This document shows, in pieces, positions 43,172-52,186 of a stretch of DNA of 64,000 nucleotides. This DNA is from DP-19 sp036496285 (GTDB lineage Bacteria > Desulfobacterota > Binatia > UTPRO1), in the NCBI GenBank assembly GCA_036496285.1, contig DASXLI010000104.1, forward strand, positions 28,826 to 92,825, read 5' to 3'. How positions within the stretch are numbered: the stretch's first letter is position 1; each line of letters starts with the position of its first letter. Under the pieces are notes generated by a model. The model made no database searches. It was not told the origin of the DNA and was given only the letters and a program-made list of their open reading frames with translations. A program made the translations under genes and the position numbers.

Positions 43172-44251
43172 ATGCTCTACCATGTCCTCTACTCGCTGCA
43201 CACGACGCACACCGTCTTCAACGTCTTCCGCTACACCACGTTCCGCAGCCTGCTCGCCGCGCTGACCTCGCTCACGATCTCGTTCCTCCTCGGGCCGCTG
43301 CTGATCCGCCGGCTCACCGAGAACCAGATCGGCCAGCCGATCCGCAGCGACGGCCCCGAGCGCCACAAGGTGAAGGCGGGGACGCCGACGATGGGCGGCA
43401 CGCTGATCCTCTTCTCGCTCGTGCTCGCCACCTTGCTGCTCGCGGACCTCACGAACCCCTACATCTGGCTCCTGCTGCTCGTGACGCTCGGCTTCGGCGC
43501 GATCGGCTTCGCCGACGACTACCGCAAGTTCCGCTACGGCAGCTCGGCCGGCCTCGCGGCGCGCCACAAGTTCCTCGCACAGTGCGCCGTCGCGGCGGTC
43601 GGGGCGACGCTGCTGTTCGTCGTGCCCGAGTTCCATCCGACGGTGGCGCTGCCGTTCTTCAAGAACGCCAAGGCCGACCTCGGTCTCTTCTACCTGCCGT
43701 TCGCGGCGCTGGTGCTCGTGGGCGCGTCGAACGCGGTGAACCTCACCGATGGCCTCGACGGCCTCGCGATCGGTCCGGTGATGATCGCCGCCGGGACGTA
43801 CACGGTCTTCGCCTTCGTTACCGGCAACGTGAAGCTCGCCGACTATCTGCAGATTCCGTTCGTGCCCGGCGCCGCCGAGCTCACGATCTTCTGCAGCGCG
43901 CTCGCCGCGGCCGGCCTCGGCTTCCTCTGGTTCAACGCCTACCCGGCGCAGATGTTCATGGGCGACGTCGGCTCGCTGCCGCTCGGCGCGGCGCTGGCGA
44001 TGGTCGCGCTGATCACCAAGCACGAGCTGGTGCTGGTGATCGTCGGCGCGGTGTTCGTCGTCGAGGCGCTCTCGGTGATCACGCAGGTGGCCTACTTCAA
44101 ATGGACCGGCGGGAAGCGCATCTTCCGCATGGCGCCGATCCACCACCACTACGAGCTGCTGGGGTGGCCGGAGCCGCTGATCATCGTGCGCTTCTGGATC
44201 GTCTCGATCATCTGCGCGCTTCTCGCGCTCAGCACGCTCAAGCTGCGATGA
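43172..44251 (+). CDS. mraY: Phospho-MurNAc-pentapeptide transferase
   Basis: It loads phospho-MurNAc-pentapeptide onto undecaprenyl phosphate to make lipid I. The 359-residue protein has about ten transmembrane helices and the key motifs KAGTPTMGG, the catalytic FADDYRK, NLTDGLDGLA and MAPIHHHYELLGWPE. Length and N-terminal TFRSLLAALTSL fit MraY. It is the only membrane enzyme between murF and murD, with a one-base gap on the left and an ATGA overlap on the right. Confidence 0.97.
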   Translation: MLYHVLYSLHTTHTVFNVFRYTTFRSLLAALTSLTISFLLGPLLIRRLTENQIGQPIRSDGPERHKVKAGTPTMGGTLILFSLVLATLLLADLTNPYIWLLLLVTLGFGAIGFADDYRKFRYGSSAGLAARHKFLAQCAVAAVGATLLFVVPEFHPTVALPFFKNAKADLGLFYLPFAALVLVGASNAVNLTDGLDGLAIGPVMIAAGTYTVFAFVTGNVKLADYLQIPFVPGAAELTIFCSALAAAGLGFLWFNAYPAQMFMGDVGSLPLGAALAMVALITKHELVLVIVGAVFVVEALSVITQVAYFKWTGGKRIFRMAPIHHHYELLGWPEPLIIVRFWIVSIICALLALSTLKLR

Positions 44252-45591
44252 CGAGGCACGGCACCGACGACGAGTACCGCGACCGCACGATCCTCGTGAT
44301 CGGCTACGGCCGCACGGGCGTCGCGGTGGCGCGCCACCTACTCGCCGCCGGGGGGCGGGTGCGGGTGACGGACAAGCGCCCGCTCGCCGAGCTCGGCGCG
44401 CCGCCCGCCGACCCGCGGCTCGAGCTGCGCTGCGGCCGCGAGAGCGTCGACGACCTCGACGGGGTGAGCCTCGTGGTGCCGAGCCCGGGCGTGCCGGTGG
44501 GGGGGCCGCTCCTCGGCGAGGCGGTGCGGCGCGGCATTCCCGTGCGCGCCGAGATCGAGGTGGCGGCGCGCGCGCTCACCATCCCGATCGTCGCGGTGAC
44601 CGGCACGAACGGCAAGAGCACGACGACGACCCTGATCGGCGAGATGCTGCGGGCGGGCGGCGAGCGGCCGTTCGTCGGCGGCAACCTCGGTACCCCGCTC
44701 GTGAGCGCGGTCGGCGGCCGCTACTCGATGGCGGTCGCGGAGGTGTCGAGCTTCCAGCTCGAGTGGGTTGAGACGCTGAAGCCGCGCGTCGCCGTGCTGC
44801 TCAACGTCACCGAGGACCACCTCGACCGCTACGACGGGGTCGACGCGTACGGCGCGACCAAGCTGCGGCTCTTCGCGCGCCAGACGGCGGAGGACGTCGC
44901 GATCCTGAACGGCAGCGATCCGTGGATTCGCGCCCATACGGGCGAACTGCGCGCCGCGACCATCTGGTTCGGCGGCGGCGACCACGCGGCGCTGCGCGCC
45001 GACACCGCCGCCATCCGCATGCGCCTCGACGGCCGCGAGGAGATGTATCCGCTCGGGCGCGTGCATCTCACCGGCGCGCACAACCGCGAGAACATGATGG
45101 CGGCGATCGCCGCCGCGCGCGCCGTCGGCGTCGCCCCCGCGGCCGTGCAGGAGGCGCTCGACGCGTTCCGCGGCCTGCCGCACCGCCTGGAGCTGGTGCG
45201 CGAGCGCGACGGCGTGCGCTGGATCGACGACTCGAAGGGCACGAACGCCGGCGCGGTCGTCATGTCGCTCGCCGGCTTCGAGCGCAGCGTGATCCTGCTC
45301 GCGGGCGGCATCGACAAGGGCGGCGACTACGGCGTGCTGGTCGAGCCGGTGCGCCGCGCGGTGAAGCGCGCGCTCGTCTTCGGCGCGTCGCGCGACATGC
45401 TGTCGCGCACGCTCGGCGGCGCGACCGACGTCGAGGTCGTCGACACGCTCGCGGCAGCCGTGCGCCGCGCCGCCGCGCTCGCCGGGCCGGGCGACACCGT
45501 GCTGCTGTCGCCGGCATGCGCCAGCTTCGACATGTTCCGCGACTATGCCGATCGCGGCGCCCAGTTCCAGGCGCTGGTGCGGGCGCTATGA
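44248..45591 (+). CDS. murD: UDP-MurNAc-L-alanine:D-glutamate ligase
   Basis: It adds D-Glu to UDP-MurNAc-L-Ala. The 447-residue Mur ligase has an N-terminal Rossmann-like ILVIGYGRTGVAVARHL, SPGVP, P-loop AVTGTNGKSTTTTL, NVTEDHLDRY, and the C-terminal DDSKGTNAGAVVMSL and LLSPACASFDMF motifs. ATG 44248 overlaps the mraY stop and its stop overlaps the ftsW ATG. Confidence 0.96.
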   Translation: MTRHGTDDEYRDRTILVIGYGRTGVAVARHLLAAGGRVRVTDKRPLAELGAPPADPRLELRCGRESVDDLDGVSLVVPSPGVPVGGPLLGEAVRRGIPVRAEIEVAARALTIPIVAVTGTNGKSTTTTLIGEMLRAGGERPFVGGNLGTPLVSAVGGRYSMAVAEVSSFQLEWVETLKPRVAVLLNVTEDHLDRYDGVDAYGATKLRLFARQTAEDVAILNGSDPWIRAHTGELRAATIWFGGGDHAALRADTAAIRMRLDGREEMYPLGRVHLTGAHNRENMMAAIAAARAVGVAPAAVQEALDAFRGLPHRLELVRERDGVRWIDDSKGTNAGAVVMSLAGFERSVILLAGGIDKGGDYGVLVEPVRRAVKRALVFGASRDMLSRTLGGATDVEVVDTLAAAVRRAAALAGPGDTVLLSPACASFDMFRDYADRGAQFQALVRAL

Positions 45592-46769
45592 CGGCGCGCG
45601 CCCTGGCGCCGTCGCTCGGCGCCACCCCGTACCGTCTGACCCGGCGCTGGGCGCCGCGCGCGCGCCGGCCCGTGACCGTCGCGGCGCACGGCGCCGACCG
45701 CTGGGTGATGCTGACCGCGGCGCTCCTGGTCGGTCTCGGCATCGTGATGGTGTTCAACACGAGCTACTTCTTCGCCGGCGAGCGCTTCGGCGATCCGTAC
45801 CACGTCTTTCGCAAGCACATGGTGTCGATCGGCATCGGCTTGACCGTCTGCCTGCTCGCGTCGCGGCTCTCGTCGCGCACGCTCGAGTTGCTCGCCTATC
45901 CGGCACTCGCGGTGGTCGCGGTGCTGCTCGTGGCCGTGCTGGTGCCGGGGCTCGGCATCGTGCGCGGCGGCGCGCGCCGCTGGATCGGCCTCGGCGCCGT
46001 GAACGTCCAGCCGTCCGAGCTCGCCAAGATCGTGGTCGTGCTCTACCTGGCGCGCTCGATCGTGCGGAAGGGGGCGCAGATCGAGACGTTCACCGTCGGC
46101 ATCCTGCCGCACGTGATCGTCGTCGGCGCGCTCGCCGGCCTGATCCTGCGCGAGCCCGACTTCGGCACGTCGATCGTGCTGAGCGTGCTCCTGGTCGCGA
46201 TGCTGTTCGCCGGCGGCGTGCGCCTCCGCGACCTGATCGTGCCGGTGCTGCCGGCGCTGCCGCTCGCGGCGTGGGCCATCCACAGCAGCCCGTACCGCCT
46301 GCGCCGCGTGATGGTGTTCCTCGACCCGTGGCAGCACCCGCGCGACGCCGGCTTCCAGCTCGTGCAGTCGTTCCTCGCGTTCGGCTCGGGCGGCGCGCTC
46401 GGCAGCGGCCTCGGCGAAAGCAAGCAGAAGATGTTCTACCTGCCGGAGGCGCACACCGACTTCATCTTCTCGGTGATCGGTGAGGAGCTCGGTTTGATCG
46501 GCGCGCTCCTCGTGGTGGCGCTCTTCGCCGTGCTCGCGGTACGCGGGTTCCGCATCGCGCTCCGCCACCCGACGCCCTTCGGCCGGCTCGTCGCCTTCGG
46601 GGTGACGGTCCTCCTGGTGTCGCAGGCGGGGGTCAACATGGCCGTCGTGCTCGGGCTCCTGCCGACCAAGGGCCTGGCGCTCCCGTTCGTGAGCTACGGC
46701 GGCTCGGCGATGATCGGCGCGCTGACGTCCGTCGGCGTACTGCTCGCGATGTCGCGGGAATCCGGGTGA
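45588..46769 (+). CDS. ftsW: Septal glycosyltransferase FtsW (SEDS)
   Basis: It polymerises lipid II at the septum with FtsI. The 393-residue SEDS protein has about ten membrane helices and the family landmarks ARRWIGLGAVNVQPSELAK, EPDFGTSIVL with the conserved Asp, HTDFIFSVIGEELG, and the C-terminal GLLPTKGLALPFVSYGGS. A basic N-terminal tail of about 35 residues precedes the first helix. The start overlaps the murD stop. Confidence 0.96.
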   Translation: MTARALAPSLGATPYRLTRRWAPRARRPVTVAAHGADRWVMLTAALLVGLGIVMVFNTSYFFAGERFGDPYHVFRKHMVSIGIGLTVCLLASRLSSRTLELLAYPALAVVAVLLVAVLVPGLGIVRGGARRWIGLGAVNVQPSELAKIVVVLYLARSIVRKGAQIETFTVGILPHVIVVGALAGLILREPDFGTSIVLSVLLVAMLFAGGVRLRDLIVPVLPALPLAAWAIHSSPYRLRRVMVFLDPWQHPRDAGFQLVQSFLAFGSGGALGSGLGESKQKMFYLPEAHTDFIFSVIGEELGLIGALLVVALFAVLAVRGFRIALRHPTPFGRLVAFGVTVLLVSQAGVNMAVVLGLLPTKGLALPFVSYGGSAMIGALTSVGVLLAMSRESG

Positions 46770-46770
46770 G

Positions 46771-47865
46771 GTGGTGCGGCTCATGATCGCGGGTGGCGGC
46801 ACGGGCGGGCATCTCTTTCCGGGCATCGCGGTGGCGGAGGCACTGCGCCGGCGTGATGCCGGCGCGGCCGTGCTCTTCGTCGGCAGCGCGCGCGGCATCG
46901 AGGCGCGCGTCGTGCCACAGACCGGCTTCGCCCTCGAGACGCTGCCGATCGCCCCGCTCCGCGGCCAGGGCCCGCGCGACCGGCTGAGCGCGCTCGCGGC
47001 GCTCGCGCGCAGCATCGGCCGCGCCCGCGAGATCGGCGCGAGCTTCGCGCCGAACGCGATCGTCGGCCTCGGCGGCTACGCGTCGGCGCCCGCCGTCGTC
47101 GCGGGGCGCATGGCGGGCATCCCGATCGTCCTCCTCGAGCAGAACGCGCGTCCCGGCCTCACGACCCGGCTTCTCGCGCGCCTCGCCGACCGGGTGTGCG
47201 TGAGCTTTCCCGAGAGCGCCGGGGCGTTCGCGCCGGGGAAGACCGTCGTGACCGGCAATCCGGTGCGCTGGGCGGCCGGCGGGGCGGCGGCCGCCGCGAG
47301 CGCGGCGCGCGCGGGCTTCGGCATCCTCGTCTTCGGCGGCAGCGCCGGCGCCCGCACCCTGAACGCGGCCGGGCCCGGGTTGCGGGCGGCGCTGGCAGAC
47401 GTGCCGGGCCTGCGGCTGGTGCACCAGACCGGCGCCGAGGCCGAGCAGCGGGTGCGCGCGGCATACGCAGCGGCCGGCGCGGAAGCGGAGGTCCGGCCGT
47501 TCATCGCCGACATGGGCGCCGCCTACGCCGCCGCCGACCTGGTCATCTGCCGCGCCGGCGCGACGACGATCGCCGAGCTCGAGGCGCTCGGCAAGCCGGC
47601 GATCCTCGTGCCGTACCCCTACGCCGCGGACGACCACCAGCGCGCCAATGCCGAGAGCCTGGTACGCGCCGGCGCCGCGCGCATGGTGCTCGACGCCGAG
47701 GCGACGCCGGAGCGCCTGGCGGCGGAGGTGCGGGCGCTGCGCGGCCCCGGCGTCCTCGCCGGCATGGCCGAGCGCATGCGGGCGCTCGCTCGGCCCGACG
47801 CCGCCGAGCGCGTGCTCGACGCGGTGGAGGATCTGGTGCGGGCCCGCCGGGGCGGGGGCGCATGA
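46771..47865 (+). CDS. murG: GlcNAc transferase MurG (lipid II synthesis)
   Basis: It transfers GlcNAc to lipid I, giving lipid II. The 364-residue GT-B protein has the glycine-rich IAGGGTGGHLFPGIAVAEAL, GLGGYASAP, EQNARPGL, FGGSAGART and the UDP-site CRAGATTIAELEALGKP. GTG 46771 starts one base past ftsW; ATG 46783 is a close alternative. Nearly 70 bases separate it from the murC start, a break in the otherwise overlapping series. Confidence 0.96.
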   Translation: MVRLMIAGGGTGGHLFPGIAVAEALRRRDAGAAVLFVGSARGIEARVVPQTGFALETLPIAPLRGQGPRDRLSALAALARSIGRAREIGASFAPNAIVGLGGYASAPAVVAGRMAGIPIVLLEQNARPGLTTRLLARLADRVCVSFPESAGAFAPGKTVVTGNPVRWAAGGAAAAASAARAGFGILVFGGSAGARTLNAAGPGLRAALADVPGLRLVHQTGAEAEQRVRAAYAAAGAEAEVRPFIADMGAAYAAADLVICRAGATTIAELEALGKPAILVPYPYAADDHQRANAESLVRAGAARMVLDAEATPERLAAEVRALRGPGVLAGMAERMRALARPDAAERVLDAVEDLVRARRGGGA

Positions 47866-47932
47866 GCGCGGGGATTCGTGCTCGGCCCGGCTCTCGTCTA
47901 TGCTCCCGGGCGGCGTGCATGCGGGAGATGCG

Positions 47933-49333
47933 ATGGAGCTGACCAGCAAGCAGCGGCACATCCACTTCGTCGGGATCGGCGGCATCGGCATGAGCGGCAT
48001 CGCCGAGGTGCTGCTGAACCTCGGCTTCACCGTGAGCGGCTCGGACCTCGCGGCGAGCGACGTGACGGAGCGCCTCACGCAGCGCGGCGCGCAGATCGCG
48101 CTCGGCCACCACGCCGACCGCGTCGGGCCGAGCGTCGACGTCGTGGTGATCTCGTCGGCCGTCAAGTTCTCGAACCCGGAGGTCGTGCGCGCGCGCGAGC
48201 TGAAGATCCCGGTCATCCCGCGTGCCGAGATGCTGGCCGAGCTGATGCGGATGAAGACCGGTCTCGCGGTCGCCGGCACGCACGGCAAGACCACGACGAC
48301 GTCGCTCCTCGGCCACGTGCTGGCGCAGGCGGAGCTCGACCCGACGCTCGTGATCGGCGGGAGGGTGAACGCCCTCGGCTCGAACGCGCGGCTCGGCCAG
48401 GGGCGCTTCCTCGTCGCCGAGGCCGACGAGAGCGACGGCAGCTTCCTGCTGCTCACGCCGACGCACGCCGTCGTCACCAACATCGACCCCGAGCACCTCG
48501 ACCACTACGGCTCGATCGAGCGCGTGCATGAGGCCTATCTCCAGTTCATCAACCGGGTGCCGTTCTACGGCCTCGCGGTCTTGTGCATCGACAGCGTCGC
48601 GGTGCGGGCGCTCCTGCCCCGCGTCCGCAAGCGCTTCGTGACCTACGGCCTGGCGAGCGACGCCGATCTGCAGGCGGTGCACACGCGGGTCGACGCCGAG
48701 GGCACGCGCTTCGACGTGCTCGAGCGCGGCCGCTGGATCGGCGAGGTGCGCCTGCGCATGCTCGGGCGGCACAACGCGCAGAACGCGCTCGCGGTGATCG
48801 CCGTCGCGTGCGAGCTCGGCATCGCCTTCGAGACGACGGCGCAGGCGCTGGCGTCGTTCGAGGGCATCCACCGCCGCTTCGAGGTGAAGGGCGAGGTCGG
48901 CGGCGTCACCGTCGTCGACGACTACGGCCATCACCCGGAGGAGATCAAGGCGACGCTGCGTGCGGCGCGCGAGGGATTCGGCCGGCGCCTGATCGCGGTC
49001 TTCCAGCCGCACCGCTTCACGCGGACGCGCGACCTCCTCGCCGAGTTCCTCGGCGCCTTCGACGACGCCGACATGCTGGTGCTGACCGACATCTACGCCG
49101 CGGGCGAGGACCGGATCGAAGGCGTGAGCGGCGAGGCCGTCTACGACGCGCTCCGCCGGCGCGGCCACGCCGACGTGCGGTACGTGCCGGCGCGCGCCGA
49201 CATCGCCGTGGCGCTCCTGCCGCACCTGCGCGGCGGCGACATGGTCGTGACCCTCGGCGCCGGCGACGTCCACAAGGTCGGCGACGACCTCCTCCAGGGG
49301 CTGGCGCGCGAGCATCCGCAGGCGCTGCAGTGA
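47933..49333 (+). CDS. murC: UDP-MurNAc-L-alanine ligase
   Basis: It attaches the first L-Ala to UDP-MurNAc. The 466-residue protein has the N-terminal IHFVGIGGIGMSGIAEVL, P-loop AVAGTHGKTTTTSLL, EADESDGSF, and HPEEI plus FQPHRFTRTRDL. ATG 47933 follows GGGAGATGCG; longer upstream frames lack this N-terminus. Its stop overlaps the GTG of murB. Confidence 0.96.
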   Translation: MELTSKQRHIHFVGIGGIGMSGIAEVLLNLGFTVSGSDLAASDVTERLTQRGAQIALGHHADRVGPSVDVVVISSAVKFSNPEVVRARELKIPVIPRAEMLAELMRMKTGLAVAGTHGKTTTTSLLGHVLAQAELDPTLVIGGRVNALGSNARLGQGRFLVAEADESDGSFLLLTPTHAVVTNIDPEHLDHYGSIERVHEAYLQFINRVPFYGLAVLCIDSVAVRALLPRVRKRFVTYGLASDADLQAVHTRVDAEGTRFDVLERGRWIGEVRLRMLGRHNAQNALAVIAVACELGIAFETTAQALASFEGIHRRFEVKGEVGGVTVVDDYGHHPEEIKATLRAAREGFGRRLIAVFQPHRFTRTRDLLAEFLGAFDDADMLVLTDIYAAGEDRIEGVSGEAVYDALRRRGHADVRYVPARADIAVALLPHLRGGDMVVTLGAGDVHKVGDDLLQGLAREHPQALQ

Positions 49334-50301
49334 CGATGCCCGCCAGGAGACGCGACGACCGCCCGGGCTGCGAGGCGGACGCGGCCGTCCTCGACGATGC
49401 CGCCACCGCGCTCACGGCGGAGGGCGTGCGGGTGCGGCGCGACGAGCCGCTCGCGCGGCACACCAGCTTCCGTATCGGCGGTCCGGCGGACCTCTTCGTC
49501 GAGGCGGCGAGCGCCGGTGAGCTGGGCGCGCTGGTGCGCGTGTGCGCCGCCGGCGGCCTTCCGGTCTTCTTTCTCGGCGGCGGCACCAACCTGCTCGTCA
49601 GCGACCGTGGCGTGCGCGGCGTCGTCGTGAAGCTCGGGAAGCCGTTCGATTTCGTCGAGTGGGAGCTCGACGAGGTGGGCGGGAGGCTGCGGGTCGGGGC
49701 GGCGGTGCCGTTCAAGCGGCTCGTCATGCAGACGGTGACGGCGGGCCTCGCGGGCCTCGCGTTCGGCGAGGGCATCCCGGGCACGATCGGCGGCGGGCTC
49801 CTGATGAACGCGGGCGCGTTCGGTGGTGAGATCGGACGAGTCGTCGTCGCGCTCGAGGCCATCGACGAGTACGGCGACGCGGTCGTGCTCGGGCGCGAGC
49901 AGCTCGGCTTCGCCTATCGCCGCCTGACCCTGCCGGGGCGGGTGATCATCACGGCGGTGCGACTGCGCCTCGAGCGTGGCGATGCTGCGGCGCTCGCGGC
50001 CGCGGTCGCGGACGCCAAGGCGCGGCGCGACCGCCATCAGCCGAGGGGCCAGCCGAACGCCGGCTCCATCTTCAAGAACCCGGCCGGCGCCCATGCCGGG
50101 CGGCTCATCGAGGGCGCCGGCTTGAAGGGTGCGCGCCTCGGCGACGCGGCGTTCTCCGAGCGCCACGCCAACTTCATCGTCAACCTCGGCCGGGCGCGCG
50201 CGGCCGACGTGAAGGGGCTCATGGATCTCGCGGTGCGGGCCGTGCAGCGGCGCCTCGGCGTCGAGCTCGAGCCGGAGGTGCGGTTGGTCGGCGAGTGGTG
50301 A
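49330..50301 (+). CDS. murB: UDP-N-acetylenolpyruvoylglucosamine reductase
   Basis: It reduces the enolpyruvyl group to make UDP-MurNAc. The 323-residue FAD enzyme has LARHTSFRIGGPADLFVE, FLGGGTNLLVSDRGVRG, GIPGTIGGGLLMNAGAFG, and the catalytic-serine region NAGSIFKNPAG near residue 245. GTG 49330 overlaps the murC stop; ATG 49336 is the nearest alternative. Confidence 0.95.
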   Translation: MTMPARRRDDRPGCEADAAVLDDAATALTAEGVRVRRDEPLARHTSFRIGGPADLFVEAASAGELGALVRVCAAGGLPVFFLGGGTNLLVSDRGVRGVVVKLGKPFDFVEWELDEVGGRLRVGAAVPFKRLVMQTVTAGLAGLAFGEGIPGTIGGGLLMNAGAFGGEIGRVVVALEAIDEYGDAVVLGREQLGFAYRRLTLPGRVIITAVRLRLERGDAAALAAAVADAKARRDRHQPRGQPNAGSIFKNPAGAHAGRLIEGAGLKGARLGDAAFSERHANFIVNLGRARAADVKGLMDLAVRAVQRRLGVELEPEVRLVGEW

Positions 50302-50358
50302 CGCGCGCCGGGACGCGGCGCGCGGGGAAACGGAGCAGCGGAACGTGGTGAGGCGGCG

Positions 50359-51297
50359 GTGAAGGGGAGGTTTCGCGGCAAGCACGTCGCGGTGCTGCTC
50401 GGCGGCCTGTCGGCCGAGCGCGAGGTGTCGGACATGTCCGGCCGCAAGGTCGCGGCCGCCCTCACCGGGCTCGGCTACCGGGTGTCGAAGGTCCGCGTCG
50501 GCCGCGACCTCGGCGCGCGCCTCCGCCGCCTGCATCCCGACGTCGCGTTCAACGCCCTCCACGGCAAGTACGGCGAGGACGGCTGCGTGCAGGGCCTGCT
50601 CGAGGTGATGGGCATCCCGTACACGGGCGCCGGCGTCCTGCCGAGCGCGATCGCCATGCACAAGGCGACCGCCAAGGTGCTGTGGCACGCGGCCGGGCTG
50701 CCGACGCCGCGCTGGACCGTCGTGCGGGCCGGCGGGGACGGCGCGCCGCCGAAGCTGCCGTCGCGCCCGCCGCTGGTGGTGAAGCCAGTGAGCGAGGGCT
50801 CGAGCGTCGGCGTCTCGATCGTCCGCCGCGCGCGCGACCTGGCGCGCGCCGTGCGCACGGCCGCGCGCTTCGGCGGCGACGTGCTGATCGAGCGCTACGT
50901 CCCCGGCCGCGAGGTGACGGTCGGGGTCGTGGACGGGCGCGCGCTCGGCGCGCTCGAGGTGGTGGCGAAAGGCGACGCCTTCCACACGTATGCGGTCAAG
51001 TACACGGCGGGCCGCGAGGACTTCTACCTGCCGGCGCGCCTCGACCGTGCGACGACGCGCAAGGTGCTGGCGCTCGCCGAGCGCGCCCACGCGGTGCTCG
51101 GCTGCGACGCCTATAGCCGGGTCGATTTCCGCGTCGACGGCACGAGGCCCTATCTCATCGAGCTCAACACCCTGCCGGGAATGACGGCGCTCTCCTACCT
51201 GCCGCGCATCGCGGCCGCGGCGGGGCTCGACTACCCGGCGCTCTGCGAGCGCATCCTCGACGCCGCCCGGCTGCGGGTGCGGGAGACCCGGCGGTGA
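50359..51297 (+). CDS. ddl: D-alanine-D-alanine ligase
   Basis: It makes the D-Ala-D-Ala used by MurF. The 312-residue ATP-grasp enzyme has VLLGGLSAEREVS, HGKYGEDGCVQGLLE, KPVSEGSSVGV and the metal-site ELNTLPGMTALSYLP. GTG 50359 is the start. A 57-base gap separates it from murB. Its stop overlaps the ftsQ GTG. Confidence 0.96.
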   Translation: MKGRFRGKHVAVLLGGLSAEREVSDMSGRKVAAALTGLGYRVSKVRVGRDLGARLRRLHPDVAFNALHGKYGEDGCVQGLLEVMGIPYTGAGVLPSAIAMHKATAKVLWHAAGLPTPRWTVVRAGGDGAPPKLPSRPPLVVKPVSEGSSVGVSIVRRARDLARAVRTAARFGGDVLIERYVPGREVTVGVVDGRALGALEVVAKGDAFHTYAVKYTAGREDFYLPARLDRATTRKVLALAERAHAVLGCDAYSRVDFRVDGTRPYLIELNTLPGMTALSYLPRIAAAAGLDYPALCERILDAARLRVRETRR

Positions 51298-52169
51298 GGC
51301 GCGCGCGCGTGCTCCGCCGGCTGCGCGCCACCGTCAAGCGGACGAGGGCGGGCGCGGCGCGGGCGCGCGTCGTCGCGCTGCGCTTCCTGTGGCGGCGCCG
51401 GCGCGGGGTGGCGACGGTCGCCATGCTGGCCGTGGCGCTCGGGGCCGGGATCGCTGAGCGCACGCCGATCACGCGGTGGGCCCTCGAGCACCCGTACTTC
51501 GCGGTCAGCGAGATCGTGGTCTCGCCGACCAAGCGGGTTCGCGAGGGGACGCTGCTCCAGTGGGTCGGGCTCCGTCCGGGGATGAGCATCTGGACGCTCG
51601 AGCCGCGTGCCCTCGAGCGCCGGCTCGAGGAGCATCCGTGGATCCGCCGCGCCCGGGTCGTGCGCGAGCTGCCCCGCCGCCTGACCATCGAGGTCGCGGA
51701 GCGCGAGGCGGCCGCCGTGGTGATGATCGACCAGCTCTACTACGTCGACCGCGGGGGCGCGGTGTTCGCCCGGGTGGGGAGCGACGAGTCGCTCGACCTG
51801 CCGTTCGTGACCGGCATCGAGGCCGCGGTCGTGAACGGCGAGCAGCCGTATCCCCGCCACGCCGTCCGCCAGGCGGTGAAGCTGATCGATCTCATGGGGC
51901 GCGCGGGGCTTCCATTCCGTGTCTCGGAGGTGCATATCGACCGTGAGCGTGGGATCACCGTCTTCCCGGTCGAGCCGCAGATCGAGCTCGAGGTCGGCTG
52001 GGGGCGGTTTCCCGAGAAGCTCGCGCGTCTCCGCGAGGTGCTGAGCGGCTTCGCGGGGCGGGAGGCGCAGCTTCGGGGCGTCGATCTCACGCTGGAATCG
52101 CAGGTGGTGGTCCGGTTGCGGCAGGGCGGTGGAAGCGATCGCGCGAGCACGAAGCACGTGCGCGCCTAG
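51294..52169 (+). CDS. ftsQ: Cell division protein FtsQ
   Basis: A 291-residue bitopic division protein that links FtsB and FtsL to the divisome. A long basic N-terminus (about 40 residues) precedes one transmembrane helix (VATVAMLAVALGAGIAE), then the POTRA domain (YFAVSEIVVSPTKRVREGTLLQWVG) and the FtsQ/DivIB domain with HPWIRRARVVRELPRRLTIEVAEREAAAVV. GTG 51294 overlaps the ddl stop. Confidence 0.93.
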   Translation: MRRARVLRRLRATVKRTRAGAARARVVALRFLWRRRRGVATVAMLAVALGAGIAERTPITRWALEHPYFAVSEIVVSPTKRVREGTLLQWVGLRPGMSIWTLEPRALERRLEEHPWIRRARVVRELPRRLTIEVAEREAAAVVMIDQLYYVDRGGAVFARVGSDESLDLPFVTGIEAAVVNGEQPYPRHAVRQAVKLIDLMGRAGLPFRVSEVHIDRERGITVFPVEPQIELEVGWGRFPEKLARLREVLSGFAGREAQLRGVDLTLESQVVVRLRQGGGSDRASTKHVRA

Positions 52170-52186
52170 CGGCTGGAGGGGTGGGG